A stretch of DNA of 64,000 nt from Peptostreptococcaceae bacterium (GCA_902363255.1 CABIZO010000002.1:186001-250000), one strand, 5' to 3'. Positions 8,640 to 18,494 are shown, counted from the first letter of the stretch. The notes: a model not told the origin generated them from the sequence alone. Numbers and translations are program-made.

Positions 8640-9809
8640 ATGCTTAGATATTTAACAAGTGGAGAGTCTCATGGACAGAGTTTGATTACTATTATTGATG
8701 GTATACCATCAAATATAGAACTTAATATAGATGAAATAAACGAAGAATTAAAAAAGCGACAAAGTGGATATGGTCGTGGCGGAAGAATGAAAATAGAAAA
8801 AGATAAAATAAATTTGATAGGAGGAGTTAGAGGAAAGAAAACTATTGGGGCTCCAATCTCTTTTGAAATAAAAAACAAAGATTTTGAAAATTGGACAAAG
8901 TACATGTCTCCTATGGAAGAAATAGATGCAAAAGCACGAGTAGTAGAAAATGTAAGGCCAGGACATGCTGATTTAGTAGGTTGTTTAAAATATGATTTTG
9001 ATGATGCTAGAAATGTGTTAGAAAGATCATCAGCTAGAGAAACTGCATCAAGAGTTGCAGTGGGGGCTATTTGTAAACAGGTTCTTAAAAATTTTAATAT
9101 AGAACTTGTGTCTCATGTGGTGCAAATAGGCGAAATAAAAGATAATAAAGTATATGATTTTAATTATATTAAAGAACATGTAGACAACAGTGAAGTAAGA
9201 TGTGTAAACTCAGAATTAGAAGAGGAAATCAAAAATAAAATAGATGAGTGTAAAAAAGAAGGAGATACTTTAGGTGGAGTAATAGAAGTTAGAGTTAAAA
9301 ATTTAATTCCCGGACTTGGATCTTATACTCACTTTGATAAAAAGATAGACGCACATTTAGCAATGCATTTAATGGGAACTCAAGCTATAAAAGGTGTTGA
9401 AATCGGATTGGGATTTGAAACAGCTACACTTACTGGATCAAAAGTTATGGATGAAATCATATATAATGGAGATGAAGGGATAAGAAGAAAAAGCAATAAT
9501 TTAGGTGGAATAGAAGGTGGAATGACAACAGGGGAGGAAATCACCATAAGATGTGCTATGAAGCCAATACCAACATTGTATAAACCGCTCGATACTATAA
9601 ATATTAATACATTGGAAAAATATAAAGCGAGTGTAGAACGTTCAGATTCATGTGCAGTACCTGCTTGTTCTATCGTATGTGAGAATGTTGTAGCTTTTGT
9701 AATTTGCAAATTTTTCTTAGAAAAGATAGGTGGAGACTCTTTGGAAGATTTACAAAATAATTATAATTCTTATGTAAAAAGGTTAGGAGATAGAGGATGG
9801 AAAAAATAA
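8640..9809 (+). CDS. aroC: Chorismate synthase
   Basis: A 389-residue FMN-dependent enzyme that converts EPSP to chorismate, the last shikimate-pathway step. The N-terminal SGESHGQ motif (7-13), the RQSGYGRGGRM segment and the central RSSARETASRVA signature are all intact, and the length is that of the bacterial enzyme. The ATG follows AAGGAG. It is the first gene of an operon in which each following gene overlaps the previous one (13 bp with aroB), which indicates translational coupling. Confidence 0.96.
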   Translation: MLRYLTSGESHGQSLITIIDGIPSNIELNIDEINEELKKRQSGYGRGGRMKIEKDKINLIGGVRGKKTIGAPISFEIKNKDFENWTKYMSPMEEIDAKARVVENVRPGHADLVGCLKYDFDDARNVLERSSARETASRVAVGAICKQVLKNFNIELVSHVVQIGEIKDNKVYDFNYIKEHVDNSEVRCVNSELEEEIKNKIDECKKEGDTLGGVIEVRVKNLIPGLGSYTHFDKKIDAHLAMHLMGTQAIKGVEIGLGFETATLTGSKVMDEIIYNGDEGIRRKSNNLGGIEGGMTTGEEITIRCAMKPIPTLYKPLDTININTLEKYKASVERSDSCAVPACSIVCENVVAFVICKFFLEKIGGDSLEDLQNNYNSYVKRLGDRGWKK

Positions 9810-10903
9810 TTAATAATACCTGCAAAATATATGTTGATGAAGGATACAGAAATTTTCAAAAAAGTTTATGTGAAGCATGTAATGTGGATTCTGTAGAAGA
9901 ATTAAATAAAATTTATGATGCTTATTTTATAATATGTGACTATAATACTTACAATACTCAACTACATGATATGATGAAACATTTAAAAGGAAGATATATT
10001 TATGAATATATAATAAATCCAGGTGAAGATTCAAAATCTCTAGAAGACTACGAAAGAATAATGAACTATTGTGTAAAAGTAAATCTTAGTAGAAAATCTT
10101 TAGTTATAGCTTTAGGTGGAGGTGTAGTTGGAGATTTAGGTGGATTTGTGGCAGCTACATATATGAGAGGAATAGATGTGGTGCAAATACCAACTACTCT
10201 ATTGTCTCAAGTAGACTCTTCCATAGGAGGAAAAACAGGAATAAATTTAGGTAATAGTAAAAACATAATAGGAGCTTTTCATCAACCTAAAATTACATAT
10301 ATAAATGTGGAAGCGTTGAAAACTTTACCAGAAGAAGAATATATAAGTGGTATGGGAGAAGTAATAAAATATGCTTTTATTGAAAACAATGCATGTGAAG
10401 GAAAAGTAGACTTTTTAGAGTTTTTACTTGAAAATTATGATGATATTTTAGATAGAAAAGCTTTAACTCTATTAAAAATGGTAAACATATGTGCTCAAGT
10501 TAAAGCAAAAGTAGTAGATAAAGATGAAAAAGAGGGGAATTTAAGAAAGATATTAAATCTTGGACATACTTTTGGTCACGGAATAGAAAAACTATGCCAT
10601 ATAAGTCATGGTAAAGCAGTTTCTATTGGAATGAATATGGCTTTTAAATTATCTCTAGAAAAGAAATTAATAAATTTAGATTATTATAATAAATTTTTAA
10701 ACTTATGTGATAGGTTTAATTTACCTACTACTTTTGAGTATGAAGATGTTAATGAAGTGTTTAGAATAATGAAAAATGATAAGAAAAATAGTTTCTATAA
10801 AATTAATCTTGTACTTCCTACTGCTGTAGGTGAAGTTCAAGTATTTGACAATATAGAAGAAAGTCTTATTTTAAAAGTTATAAAGGAGTGCAATAATGCT
10901 TAA
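9797..10903 (+). CDS. aroB: 3-dehydroquinate synthase
   Basis: A 368-residue NAD+ and divalent-metal enzyme that cyclises DAHP to 3-dehydroquinate, the second step of the shikimate pathway. The NAD-binding GGGVVGDLGGFVA is at about 108-120, and the metal ligands are Glu188 (GMGEVIKYA) and the two His of LGHTFGHG. A C-terminal domain completes the normal length. Its start lies inside the end of aroC. A weaker ribosome site (AGGAGATAGAGG) lies in the aroC coding sequence just before it, which supports coupled translation. Confidence 0.95.
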   Translation: MEKIINNTCKIYVDEGYRNFQKSLCEACNVDSVEELNKIYDAYFIICDYNTYNTQLHDMMKHLKGRYIYEYIINPGEDSKSLEDYERIMNYCVKVNLSRKSLVIALGGGVVGDLGGFVAATYMRGIDVVQIPTTLLSQVDSSIGGKTGINLGNSKNIIGAFHQPKITYINVEALKTLPEEEYISGMGEVIKYAFIENNACEGKVDFLEFLLENYDDILDRKALTLLKMVNICAQVKAKVVDKDEKEGNLRKILNLGHTFGHGIEKLCHISHGKAVSIGMNMAFKLSLEKKLINLDYYNKFLNLCDRFNLPTTFEYEDVNEVFRIMKNDKKNSFYKINLVLPTAVGEVQVFDNIEESLILKVIKECNNA

Positions 10904-12167
10904 AGGAAGTTTTGAGTTAATCGGAGATAAATCCATATCTCATAGAGCAATTATGTTTTCATCTATATCAAAAGGCAAAAATAAGATAAGTAATTTTCTT
11001 ATGGGAGAAGATTGTTTATCAACAGTAAATTGTTTTAGAAAAATGGGTGTAGATATCGAAATAAATAATAATGAAGTATATGTAACAGGAAAAGGTCTAA
11101 GGGGTCTTAATCCACTTGATAACATGGACAATCTACTTTTAGATGTTGGAAATTCAGGTACAACTATAAGGCTGATGATGGGAATACTTGCTGGTCAAAA
11201 ATTTAAAACTACTATTGTGGGAGATGAATCTATAGGAAAAAGACCTATGAAAAGAGTTACAGATCCAATAAGACAAATGGGAGCAATTATAACTGGAAAA
11301 GATGATGCAAATTTAACTCCTATAACTATTGAAGGTGGAAATTTAACTCATATAGATTACCATATGCCAGTATCATCTGCGCAAGTAAAATCATCGCTTA
11401 TTTTGGCTAGTTTATATGGAGATGATACAAGTTTTATTCATGAAAAAGTAAAAAGTAGAAATCACACAGAAATTATGCTTAAATCTTTTGGAGCAGATAT
11501 TGAGGTAAATGATCTAAATATAAAAATAAATCCTGTAGAGGAATTATTTAATAAAGATATTTATGTGCCAGGAGATATATCTTCAGCAGCGTTTATTATG
11601 GTAGGAGCTTTAATAACAGAAAACTCAGAAGTATTAATAAAAAATGTTGGTTTAAATGATACAAGAGTGGGAATCATAGAAGTGATTAAAAAAATGAATG
11701 GAAACGTTGAAATAGTAGAGGAACGTGAAATCTGTGGCGAAAAAGTTGGAAATATTTTGGTAAGATATAGTCCTAACTTAATAGGAACTACCATAGATAA
11801 AGATTTAATTCCAAGGTTAATAGATGAAATACCAATAATTGCAGTTTTAGCAACTAATGCAGAAGGTAACACTATTATTAAAGATGCAGCAGAATTAAAA
11901 GTCAAAGAAAGTAATAGAATCAAGTCTGTTGTAGATAATTTAAATTTAATAGGTGCAAAAGCAATAGAATTAGAAGATGGAATGATAATAAAAGGAAAAA
12001 CGTCTTTACAAGGTGGGAGAATACAAACATTTAATGATCACAGAATTGCTATGGCGTTTTCTATTGCAAATTTAATCAGTAAAAACAATGTCATTTTAGA
12101 TAATGACAAATGTATTGATATTTCTTTTCCAGGCTACTTTAATTTAATAAAGAAATTATCAAAATAA
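10896..12167 (+). CDS. aroA: 3-phosphoshikimate 1-carboxyvinyltransferase (EPSP synthase)
   Basis: A 423-residue enzyme that joins shikimate-3-phosphate and phosphoenolpyruvate to EPSP. DKSISHRA at 11-18, GNSGTTIRL near 87, SSAQVKSS and the C-terminal DHRIAMAF motif are all present, so the active site looks complete. It overlaps aroB by 8 bp and is the last gene of the operon. The other shikimate genes (DAHP synthase, aroD, aroE, aroK) are not in this window and must lie elsewhere. No clear terminator follows the stop. Confidence 0.95.
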   Translation: MLKGSFELIGDKSISHRAIMFSSISKGKNKISNFLMGEDCLSTVNCFRKMGVDIEINNNEVYVTGKGLRGLNPLDNMDNLLLDVGNSGTTIRLMMGILAGQKFKTTIVGDESIGKRPMKRVTDPIRQMGAIITGKDDANLTPITIEGGNLTHIDYHMPVSSAQVKSSLILASLYGDDTSFIHEKVKSRNHTEIMLKSFGADIEVNDLNIKINPVEELFNKDIYVPGDISSAAFIMVGALITENSEVLIKNVGLNDTRVGIIEVIKKMNGNVEIVEEREICGEKVGNILVRYSPNLIGTTIDKDLIPRLIDEIPIIAVLATNAEGNTIIKDAAELKVKESNRIKSVVDNLNLIGAKAIELEDGMIIKGKTSLQGGRIQTFNDHRIAMAFSIANLISKNNVILDNDKCIDISFPGYFNLIKKLSK

Positions 12168-12176
12168 TCAATTTGG

Positions 12177-12221
12177 TTTGATTTTACATAGAAATTTATG
12201 TATAATTGAATTGCATGCAAT
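12177..12221 (+). promoter_or_regulatory. Possible pduL promoter with a palindrome near +1
   Basis: TTGATT (12177-12182) and TATAAT (12201-12206) are 18 bases apart. ATTGCATGCAAT, a perfect 12-bp palindrome at 12210-12221, sits where transcription would start and might be an operator. Confidence 0.4.
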
Positions 12222-12270
12222 AATTAGAAATAATTATATACAATAAAAATTTTTGGGAGGTTATATTTTT

Positions 12271-12834
12271 ATGAAATTACCTATAGCATTATCAAATAAA
12301 CATATACATTTAAGTCAAGCTGATGTGGAAGCTTTATTCGGAGCAGGATATGAGTTAACTCACAAAAAAGATTTATCTCAACCAGGACAATATGCTTGTG
12401 AAGAAATGGTAGAAGTAGTAGGACCTAAAGGATCAACTAAAATGAGAGTATTAGGACCAACTAGACCAGAATCTCAAGTTGAAGTATCTTTAGCAGATGC
12501 TAGAGGATTAGGAATAGCTGTTCCAGTTAGACAATCAGGAGACGTTGAAGGAACTCCAGGATGTAAATTAGTAGGACCTAAAGGTGAAGTTGAATTAGAA
12601 AGAGGAGTTATAGTAGCTGCTAGACATATACACATGAGTTTAGAAGATGCTGAAAAATTCGGTGTTAAAGATAAAGATATAGTTTCTGTTCAAACTGAAG
12701 GTGAAAGAGGTCTTTTATTCAACAACGTATTAGTTAGAGCTAATGCTGCTTTCGCTTTAGAAATGCATGTTGATTTAGAAGAAGGAAATGCTGCCGGAGT
12801 TAAAAACGGAGATTTAGTAACTTTAGTTAAATAA
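12271..12834 (+). CDS. pduL: PduL-type phosphate acyltransferase
   Basis: A 187-residue zinc-dependent enzyme that exchanges CoA and phosphate on acetyl or propionyl groups. The two PduL domains are visible, with His-rich zinc-binding segments NKHIHLS near 9-15 and ARHIHMS near 116, plus EMHVDLEE near the C-terminus. The start at 12271 follows GGGAGG; an in-frame upstream ATG at 12253 would overlap that site and is rejected. No N-terminal encapsulation extension and no microcompartment gene are seen, so it probably works in the cytosol, turning acetyl-CoA (for example from the nearby pyruvate:ferredoxin oxidoreductase) into acetyl phosphate for ATP formation. Codon use is like that of the highly expressed genes here. 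Confidence 0.9.
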   Translation: MKLPIALSNKHIHLSQADVEALFGAGYELTHKKDLSQPGQYACEEMVEVVGPKGSTKMRVLGPTRPESQVEVSLADARGLGIAVPVRQSGDVEGTPGCKLVGPKGEVELERGVIVAARHIHMSLEDAEKFGVKDKDIVSVQTEGERGLLFNNVLVRANAAFALEMHVDLEEGNAAGVKNGDLVTLVK

Positions 12835-12844
12835 TTATTTTATA

Positions 12845-12876
12845 AAAAGTATGCATGTTAATGGCATACTTTTTTA
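12845..12876 (+). terminator. Terminator after pduL
   Basis: AAAAGTATGC (12845-12854) pairs with GCATACTTTT (12864-12873), followed by T residues. Confidence 0.8.
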
Positions 12877-12935
12877 TATTATTTAAGGAATTAAAAATTA
12901 TTTGTTTTGTGGATGATTTTTAATCCTAAAATTAG

Positions 12936-13058
12936 GTATTGAGCAACGGACTAAGAGGTTGGACATATGAAGTATTTTAGTAATACGTGGCTCAAGTTAA
13001 ACAAAAATTTAATTATAATTATAAAAAGCTAAGAGAAGGCTTTGTCTCTTAGCTTTTT
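12936..13058 (+). ncRNA. Candidate structured small RNA
   Basis: Between the pduL terminator and hxlR lies a segment that folds on paper as a three-way junction. P1 is TTGAGC with GCTCAA (12939-12944, 12990-12995), P2 CAAC with GTTG (12944-12947, 12958-12961) and P3 GTATT with AATAC (12972-12976, 12982-12986). A strong terminator (13023-13058) follows on the same strand. No protein gene follows on the plus strand, so a riboswitch role there is unlikely. I do not recognise the motif. The strand is inferred from the terminator. Confidence 0.3.
13023..13058. terminator. Bidirectional terminator
   Basis: A perfect 14-bp stem (13023-13036 with 13045-13058), flanked by A and T runs, overlaps the stop region of the minus-strand HxlR gene. 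It would end hxlR transcription and any plus-strand transcript from the 12.9 kb element. Confidence 0.8.
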
Positions 13059-13461
13059 ACATGTCAATTTCAATAAGTTCTTCTTTATTCTTAATAAGAT
13101 TATAGTCATTAGAATACATTATGCCAAACTTATACATTTCATTTAGCATAGGAGTAATATTATTTCCTAAGTCAGTTAGCCCATATTCAACTTTAGGTGG
13201 AAAAACTGGATAAACGTTTCTATAAATTATTCCATCATCTTCAAGGCTTCTAAGTTGATTGGTCAACATTTTTTGAGTTACATTAGGTAATTTTCTTTTT
13301 AAATCACTGAATCTTAACGATCCTCCAGAGAGATACCATAGTATTAAAATTTTCCATTTCCCAGAAATTAATTTATGAACTAACTTCATAGGACAAGTTT
13401 CATATTGCTTACAATCTTTTTTATTATGACATGTATCATGAAAATTTATCTCATTACCCAT
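13057..13461 (-). CDS. HxlR-family transcriptional regulator
   Basis: A 134-residue winged-helix DNA-binding protein. The family core starts at about residue 30 (LISGKWKILILWYLS) and includes the recognition region LRFSDLKRKLPNVTQKML. The N-terminus has three Cys (CHNKKDC, ETCP) like redox- or electrophile-sensing members of the family. A long open frame reaches 13500, but AGAGGTG sits just before the ATG at 13461. HxlR proteins usually control a neighbouring enzyme gene; the divergent neighbour is deoC, 450 bp away, and whether it is the target is unknown. Confidence 0.85.
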   Translation of the reverse strand: MGNEINFHDTCHNKKDCKQYETCPMKLVHKLISGKWKILILWYLSGGSLRFSDLKRKLPNVTQKMLTNQLRSLEDDGIIYRNVYPVFPPKVEYGLTDLGNNITPMLNEMYKFGIMYSNDYNLIKNKEELIEIDM

Positions 13462-13910
13462 TATTCGCACCTCTAAAATAATTATTAAAACAAATAGCAC
13501 TGTAAAAGTGATTATAACACTTAGTTAAAATAAAAATCAAGAAGTTAGAAGTTTGTTGTATGATGTATATAGTATACTTTTTGATACTATGTGTAAAAAT
13601 AGTGCCTTATTGATATAAAACGATAAGAGTACTACTATATATATAAACAAAGACGCAAATAATAATATAAAATTTTAAAAATTATATTAATAGTTCATTT
13701 ATTTCTGAATATTTATTTTTTTAAGTAAAAAACTATATCTAAATAAACATTACTAAGAAAATAAAGGAAACTCTTCTTTAAAAAAAGATTTATATGTGCT
13801 AACATAATAATGAAAGTATATTTATTAACAACATATTACATCATAAATAGAACAACACATATTTATGTTGTATATAGGAAATATTACATAATATAAAAGG
13901 AGTTATAATA
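13462..13910. promoter_or_regulatory. hxlR-deoC divergent intergenic region
   Basis: About 450 bp with no convincing gene. It holds two dyads: TAGTAT/ATACTA around 13570-13592 near the hxlR side, a candidate autoregulatory site, and ACAACA/TGTTGT around 13852-13871 directly before deoC. Both are short and AT-rich, so the operator role is only a suggestion. The middle is plain AT-rich DNA. Confidence 0.35.
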
Positions 13911-14585
13911 ATGAAACAAAATATTGCTAACATGATTGATCACACAGTACTTAAGGCCTTCTCAACTAGAGAAGATGTTATAACGGTTTGTAATGAAGCT
14001 AAAGAACATGGATTCTTTTCAGTTTGTATAAACCCAACGCATATAGAACTTGCGAAGAAAGAATTAGAAGGAAGTAATGTGAAAGTTTGCACAGTAATAG
14101 GATTCCCTTTAGGGGCAAATACTAGTGAAGTAAAAGCTTTTGAAACTAAAGATGCTATAGCTAAAGGTGCTCATGAAGTAGATATGGTTATAAATATAGG
14201 AGCATTAAAAGATAAAAACTATGATTTAGTTTATAATGATATCAAAGCGGTAGTAGATGCGGCTAATAAAGATGCTTTAGTAAAAGTAATAATAGAAACT
14301 TGCTACTTAACAGATGAAGAAAAGAAAATAGCATGTGAGTTATCAGTTAAAGCTGGTGCTGACTATGTAAAAACATCAACTGGATTTGGAACAGGTGGTT
14401 CTACTCCAGAAGATATAAAGTTGATGAGAGATGTAGTTGGACCAACTATTGGTGTAAAAGCATCTGGAGGAGTTAGAACTACAGAAGATGCTATAAAAGT
14501 TATAGATGCTGGAGCATCTAGAATAGGAGCTAGTGCTTCTATATCTATAGCAACTGGAGAAAAAACAGATACTATAGGATACTAA
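13911..14585 (+). CDS. deoC: Deoxyribose-phosphate aldolase
   Basis: A 224-residue class I aldolase splitting 2-deoxyribose-5-phosphate into glyceraldehyde-3-phosphate and acetaldehyde in deoxynucleoside breakdown. The Schiff-base lysine is K154 in YVKTSTGFG; the other catalytic residues D92 (EVDMVIN) and K183 (GVKASGG) are also present. The length is normal. AAAAGGAG precedes the ATG. No other deo genes are adjacent. The acetaldehyde product, pduL and pyruvate:ferredoxin oxidoreductase nearby make a loose C2-metabolism group, but they are separate transcription units. Confidence 0.95.
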   Translation: MKQNIANMIDHTVLKAFSTREDVITVCNEAKEHGFFSVCINPTHIELAKKELEGSNVKVCTVIGFPLGANTSEVKAFETKDAIAKGAHEVDMVINIGALKDKNYDLVYNDIKAVVDAANKDALVKVIIETCYLTDEEKKIACELSVKAGADYVKTSTGFGTGGSTPEDIKLMRDVVGPTIGVKASGGVRTTEDAIKVIDAGASRIGASASISIATGEKTDTIGY

Positions 14586-14960
14586 AACTATAAGTTAGAA
14601 TTTATCTAATTAACAAAGATATTAAAGGTATATGATAAAAATAAGGCTTAAAAATATGTTAATAGGAAATTTTAACCAATACAAACTGATGTGATTTAAT
14701 TTGTTATTTTATGGGTAATGTATTAAGTGTGAGTTTGAATAAATGAGTTTTAAAATAGAAAATATTTTTTTTATTTAAATTTAATAATATGTCAGAATTA
14801 TAAAGGACTTTGAATTATCATGCAGAATATTGTTAATAAATGGTTAAAGTGTTTTATAAAACAGACTACTAATTATTGCAATGACACAATTAATAGTTTT
14901 ATAAACATACAAATACAAATTGTATAGTATTTAGGGTAAAATTAAGGAGGAAACATAAAA
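14586..14960. other. AT-rich intergenic region before pyruvate:ferredoxin oxidoreductase
   Basis: 375 bp without a gene. A weak hairpin (TTAGA/TCTAA) follows deoC. ATACAAATTGTAT, a 13-base palindrome near 14911-14923, and TATAGT at about 14922-14927 are close to the likely promoter of the next gene. I see no convincing riboswitch. Confidence 0.4.
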
Positions 14961-17900
14961 ATGGCTAAATTTATGAAAACAGTTGATGGAAATACAGCTG
15001 CTGCTCATGTTGCTTATGCATTTACAGAAGTTGCTGCTATATATCCAATAACGCCATCTTCAACTATGGCTGAATTAGTTGATGAATGGTCATCTCAAGG
15101 AAGAAAGAATGTATTTGGACAAGAAGTAAGAGTTGTTGAAATGCAATCTGAAGCAGGGGCTTCTGGAGCATTCCATGGTTCATTACAAGGTGGAGCTTTA
15201 ACTTCAACATTTACAGCTTCTCAAGGATTATTATTAATGATACCAAACATGTATAAATGTGCTGGTGAATTATTACCAGGTGTATTCCATGTTACTGCTC
15301 GTGCTTTAGCATCACAAGCATTATCAATATTTGGAGATCATCAAGACGTTATGGCTGCAAGACAAACAGGTGTTGTTATGCTTGCTTCAGGATCAGTTCA
15401 AGAAGTTGCTGATATAGCTCCAGTTGCTCATATGTCTGCAATAGAAGGTTCATTACCATTCTTACATTTCTTCGATGGATTCAGAACATCTCATGAAATC
15501 CAAAAAATTGAATTAATGGAAAATGAAGATTATGAAAAATTATTAGATATGAACGCTGTTCAAGCATTTAGAGATAAAGCTTTATCTCCAAATCACCCTG
15601 TAACAAGAGGTACAGCTCAAAACCCTGATATATACTTCCAAACAAGAGAAGTTTCAAACAAATACTATAATGATATAGTAGGAATAGTTGAAAAAAATAT
15701 GGCAAGAATGAGTGAAATAACAGGAAGAAAACATAGCTTATTTGATTACTATGGTGCAGAAGATGCTAAACATGTAGTTGTTGCTATGGGTTCTGTTACA
15801 GAAGCTTTAGAAGAAACTATAGATTATTTAAATGCTAAAGGTGAAAAACTTGGTATGATAAAAGTTCATTTATTCAGACCATTCTCATCTGACCATTTCT
15901 TAGCAGCAATGCCTAAGACTGTTGAAAGAGTATGTGTTCTTGATAGAACTAAAGAACCAGGTGCTCCAGGTGAACCATTATACTTAGATGTAGTTAAAGT
16001 ACTTGCTAAATCTGAATTATCTCCATTAGTAGTAGGTGGAAGATACGGACTTGGATCAAAAGATACAACTCCAACTGATTTACACGCAGTATTTGAAAAC
16101 TTAAATATAGAAGATCCTAAAGATGGATTTACTATAGGTATAGTAGATGATGTAACAAATACATCTTTACCTGAAGCTGAACCAATTAAAATAAAATCTC
16201 CAGGAACAGTTAGATGTAAATTCTGGGGGCTTGGATCAGATGGTACTGTTGGTGCTAATAAACAAGCAATAAAAATAATAGGTGACCACACTGACAAATA
16301 TGCACAAGCATACTTTGACTATGATTCTAAAAAATCTGGTGGTATAACAATGTCTCACTTAAGATTTGGTGATACTCCAATCAGATCAACATACTTATTA
16401 GATGAATCTGATTATATAGCTTGTCACAACCAATCTTACGTATTTAAATATGATTTATTAAAAGGATTAAGAAAAGGTGGTACATTCGTACTTAACACTA
16501 TATGGGATCAAGAAGGATTAGAAGCTAACCTTCCTGCTGAAATGAAAAAATATATAGCTGAAAATGATATAGAATTCTATACATTAAATGCTGTTAAAAT
16601 AGGACAAGAAATAGGTCTTGGAAATAGAATAAATATGATATGCCAAGCTGCATTCTTTAAATTAGCTGATATAATACCAGTAGAAGATGCTGTTAAATAT
16701 CTAAAAGATTCTATACAAAAAGCTTATGGTAAAAAAGGTGAAAAAATAGTTAACATGAACTATCAAGCTGTTGACGCTGGTATAAATTCATTAGTTAAAG
16801 TTAATGTTCCAGCTTCTTGGGCAAATGCTACAGAAGATGAAGTAGAAACAACTTGCGAAGAACCAGCATTCATAAAAAATATATTAAGACCAATGAGTGC
16901 ACAAAAAGGTAATGATTTACCAGTAAGTACATTCTTAGGATATGAAGATGGTACATTCCCTAATGGTACTGCAGCTTATGAAAAACGTGGTATAGCGGTT
17001 AATGTTCCAGAATGGATTACAGAAAACTGTATACAATGTAACAGATGTTCATTCATATGTCCTCATTCATGTATAAGACCATTCTTATTAACAGAAGAAG
17101 AAGTTACAAATGCTCCAGAAGGATTTGAAACTAAAAAAGCTGCTGGTAAAGGATTTGATGGATTACAATACAGAATACAAGTATCTCCTATGGATTGTAC
17201 AGGATGCGGAAACTGTGCTGACGTTTGTCCAGCTAAAGAAAAAGCTTTAGTTATGAAGCCTTTCAATACTCAAGAAGAAGAAGTTGAAAACTGGGCATAT
17301 GCTGTGGATCCAGAAAAAGTTGCTCCAAAAGGAGATAAAATGAACCCTAAAACTGTTAAAGGTTCTCAATTTAGACAACCATTAATGGAATTCTCAGGTG
17401 CATGTGCTGGATGTGGAGAAACTGCATACATCAAACTAGTAACTCAATTATATGGAGATAGAATGATGATAGCTAATGCTACAGGATGTTCATCAATTTG
17501 GGGAGGATCTGCTCCATCAACTCCATATAGCTGCAACCATGAAGGTAAAGGTCCATCTTGGGCAAACTCATTATTCGAAGATAATGCTGAATTTGGATTA
17601 GGGCAACATTTAGCAGTTGAACAAATGAGAGCTAAATTAATTGATGATATACAAAAACTTGCTGCTAACCCTTGTTGTGAAGAAGGTGCTACAGTATTCA
17701 ATAACTGGTTAGAAGTTAGAGATAACGGAGAAGCTTCTGTTGAAGCAAGTAAAGCTGTTATTGAATTAATAAACAAAGCTGAGCCAAAAGATGAAGAAAC
17801 TAAAGCATTAATTGAATCTGTTAAATCAAGACAAGATTATCTAATTAAGAGATCTCAATGGATCCTTGGTGGAGACGGTTGGGCTTATGATATAGGATAT

Positions 17901-18494
17901 AGTGGATTAGATCATGTTATTTCAACAGGAGCAAATGTAAATATTCTTGTATTTGATACAGAAGTTTACTCAAATACTGGTGGTCAATCATCTAAATCTA
18001 CTCCAATTGCTGCTATGGCTAAATTTGCTGCTGCTGGTAAGAGATCTAGAAAGAAAGACCTTGGTATGATGGCAATGACTTATGGTAATGTATACGTTGC
18101 TCAAGTTTCTATAGGTGCTGATTACAACCAATTCGTAAAAGCAGTTGTAGAAGCAGAAGCTTACGACGGACCATCTCTAATAATAGCTTATGCCCCATGT
18201 ATAAACCATGGATTAAAAGAAGGTATGGGTAGAAGTGTTGCTAACGAAGAACAAGCTGTTAAGTCTGGATACTGGCATTTATACAGACATAACCCAACTC
18301 TTAGAGCAGAAGGTAAGAATCCATTTACACTTGACTCTAAAGAGCCAACTGAAAGTTTCAGAGATTTCTTAATGAAACAAGTAAGATACTCTGCTATAGC
18401 TAAACAATTCCCAGATGAAGCAGAAGAATTATTCACAATGGCTGAAGAATCTGCTAAGGATAGATTAGAGAGCTATAAGAGATTAGCTGACTAA
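14961..18494 (+). CDS. nifJ: Pyruvate:ferredoxin (flavodoxin) oxidoreductase
   Basis: A 1177-residue single-chain enzyme that oxidises pyruvate with CoA to acetyl-CoA and CO2 while reducing ferredoxin; it is the central fermentative step of clostridia. Domains in order: pyruvate-binding N-terminal domain with YPITPSSTM near 28; a central transketolase-like and CoA domain; a two-[4Fe-4S] ferredoxin domain with CIQCNRCSFICPHSC near 690 and CTGCGNCADVCP near 745; and the TPP domain with CAGCGE near 813 and GDGWAYDIG near 970. The length matches the family. Codon choice (GCT, CCA, strong A/T third positions) is that of a very highly expressed gene. It is monocistronic, with AAGGAGG before the ATG and its own terminator. 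Confidence 0.97.
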   Translation: MAKFMKTVDGNTAAAHVAYAFTEVAAIYPITPSSTMAELVDEWSSQGRKNVFGQEVRVVEMQSEAGASGAFHGSLQGGALTSTFTASQGLLLMIPNMYKCAGELLPGVFHVTARALASQALSIFGDHQDVMAARQTGVVMLASGSVQEVADIAPVAHMSAIEGSLPFLHFFDGFRTSHEIQKIELMENEDYEKLLDMNAVQAFRDKALSPNHPVTRGTAQNPDIYFQTREVSNKYYNDIVGIVEKNMARMSEITGRKHSLFDYYGAEDAKHVVVAMGSVTEALEETIDYLNAKGEKLGMIKVHLFRPFSSDHFLAAMPKTVERVCVLDRTKEPGAPGEPLYLDVVKVLAKSELSPLVVGGRYGLGSKDTTPTDLHAVFENLNIEDPKDGFTIGIVDDVTNTSLPEAEPIKIKSPGTVRCKFWGLGSDGTVGANKQAIKIIGDHTDKYAQAYFDYDSKKSGGITMSHLRFGDTPIRSTYLLDESDYIACHNQSYVFKYDLLKGLRKGGTFVLNTIWDQEGLEANLPAEMKKYIAENDIEFYTLNAVKIGQEIGLGNRINMICQAAFFKLADIIPVEDAVKYLKDSIQKAYGKKGEKIVNMNYQAVDAGINSLVKVNVPASWANATEDEVETTCEEPAFIKNILRPMSAQKGNDLPVSTFLGYEDGTFPNGTAAYEKRGIAVNVPEWITENCIQCNRCSFICPHSCIRPFLLTEEEVTNAPEGFETKKAAGKGFDGLQYRIQVSPMDCTGCGNCADVCPAKEKALVMKPFNTQEEEVENWAYAVDPEKVAPKGDKMNPKTVKGSQFRQPLMEFSGACAGCGETAYIKLVTQLYGDRMMIANATGCSSIWGGSAPSTPYSCNHEGKGPSWANSLFEDNAEFGLGQHLAVEQMRAKLIDDIQKLAANPCCEEGATVFNNWLEVRDNGEASVEASKAVIELINKAEPKDEETKALIESVKSRQDYLIKRSQWILGGDGWAYDIGYSGLDHVISTGANVNILVFDTEVYSNTGGQSSKSTPIAAMAKFAAAGKRSRKKDLGMMAMTYGNVYVAQVSIGADYNQFVKAVVEAEAYDGPSLIIAYAPCINHGLKEGMGRSVANEEQAVKSGYWHLYRHNPTLRAEGKNPFTLDSKEPTESFRDFLMKQVRYSAIAKQFPDEAEELFTMAEESAKDRLESYKRLAD

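Noticed and set aside
8669..8966. Overlapping minus-strand frames inside aroC
   Set aside because: Shadow frames of a clear aroC; low-complexity translation.
14830..14850. Possible Rex site (TTGTTAA...) before nifJ
   Set aside because: Only the left half fits TTGTTAA-N4-TTAACAA; the right half is wrong, so I do not call it.
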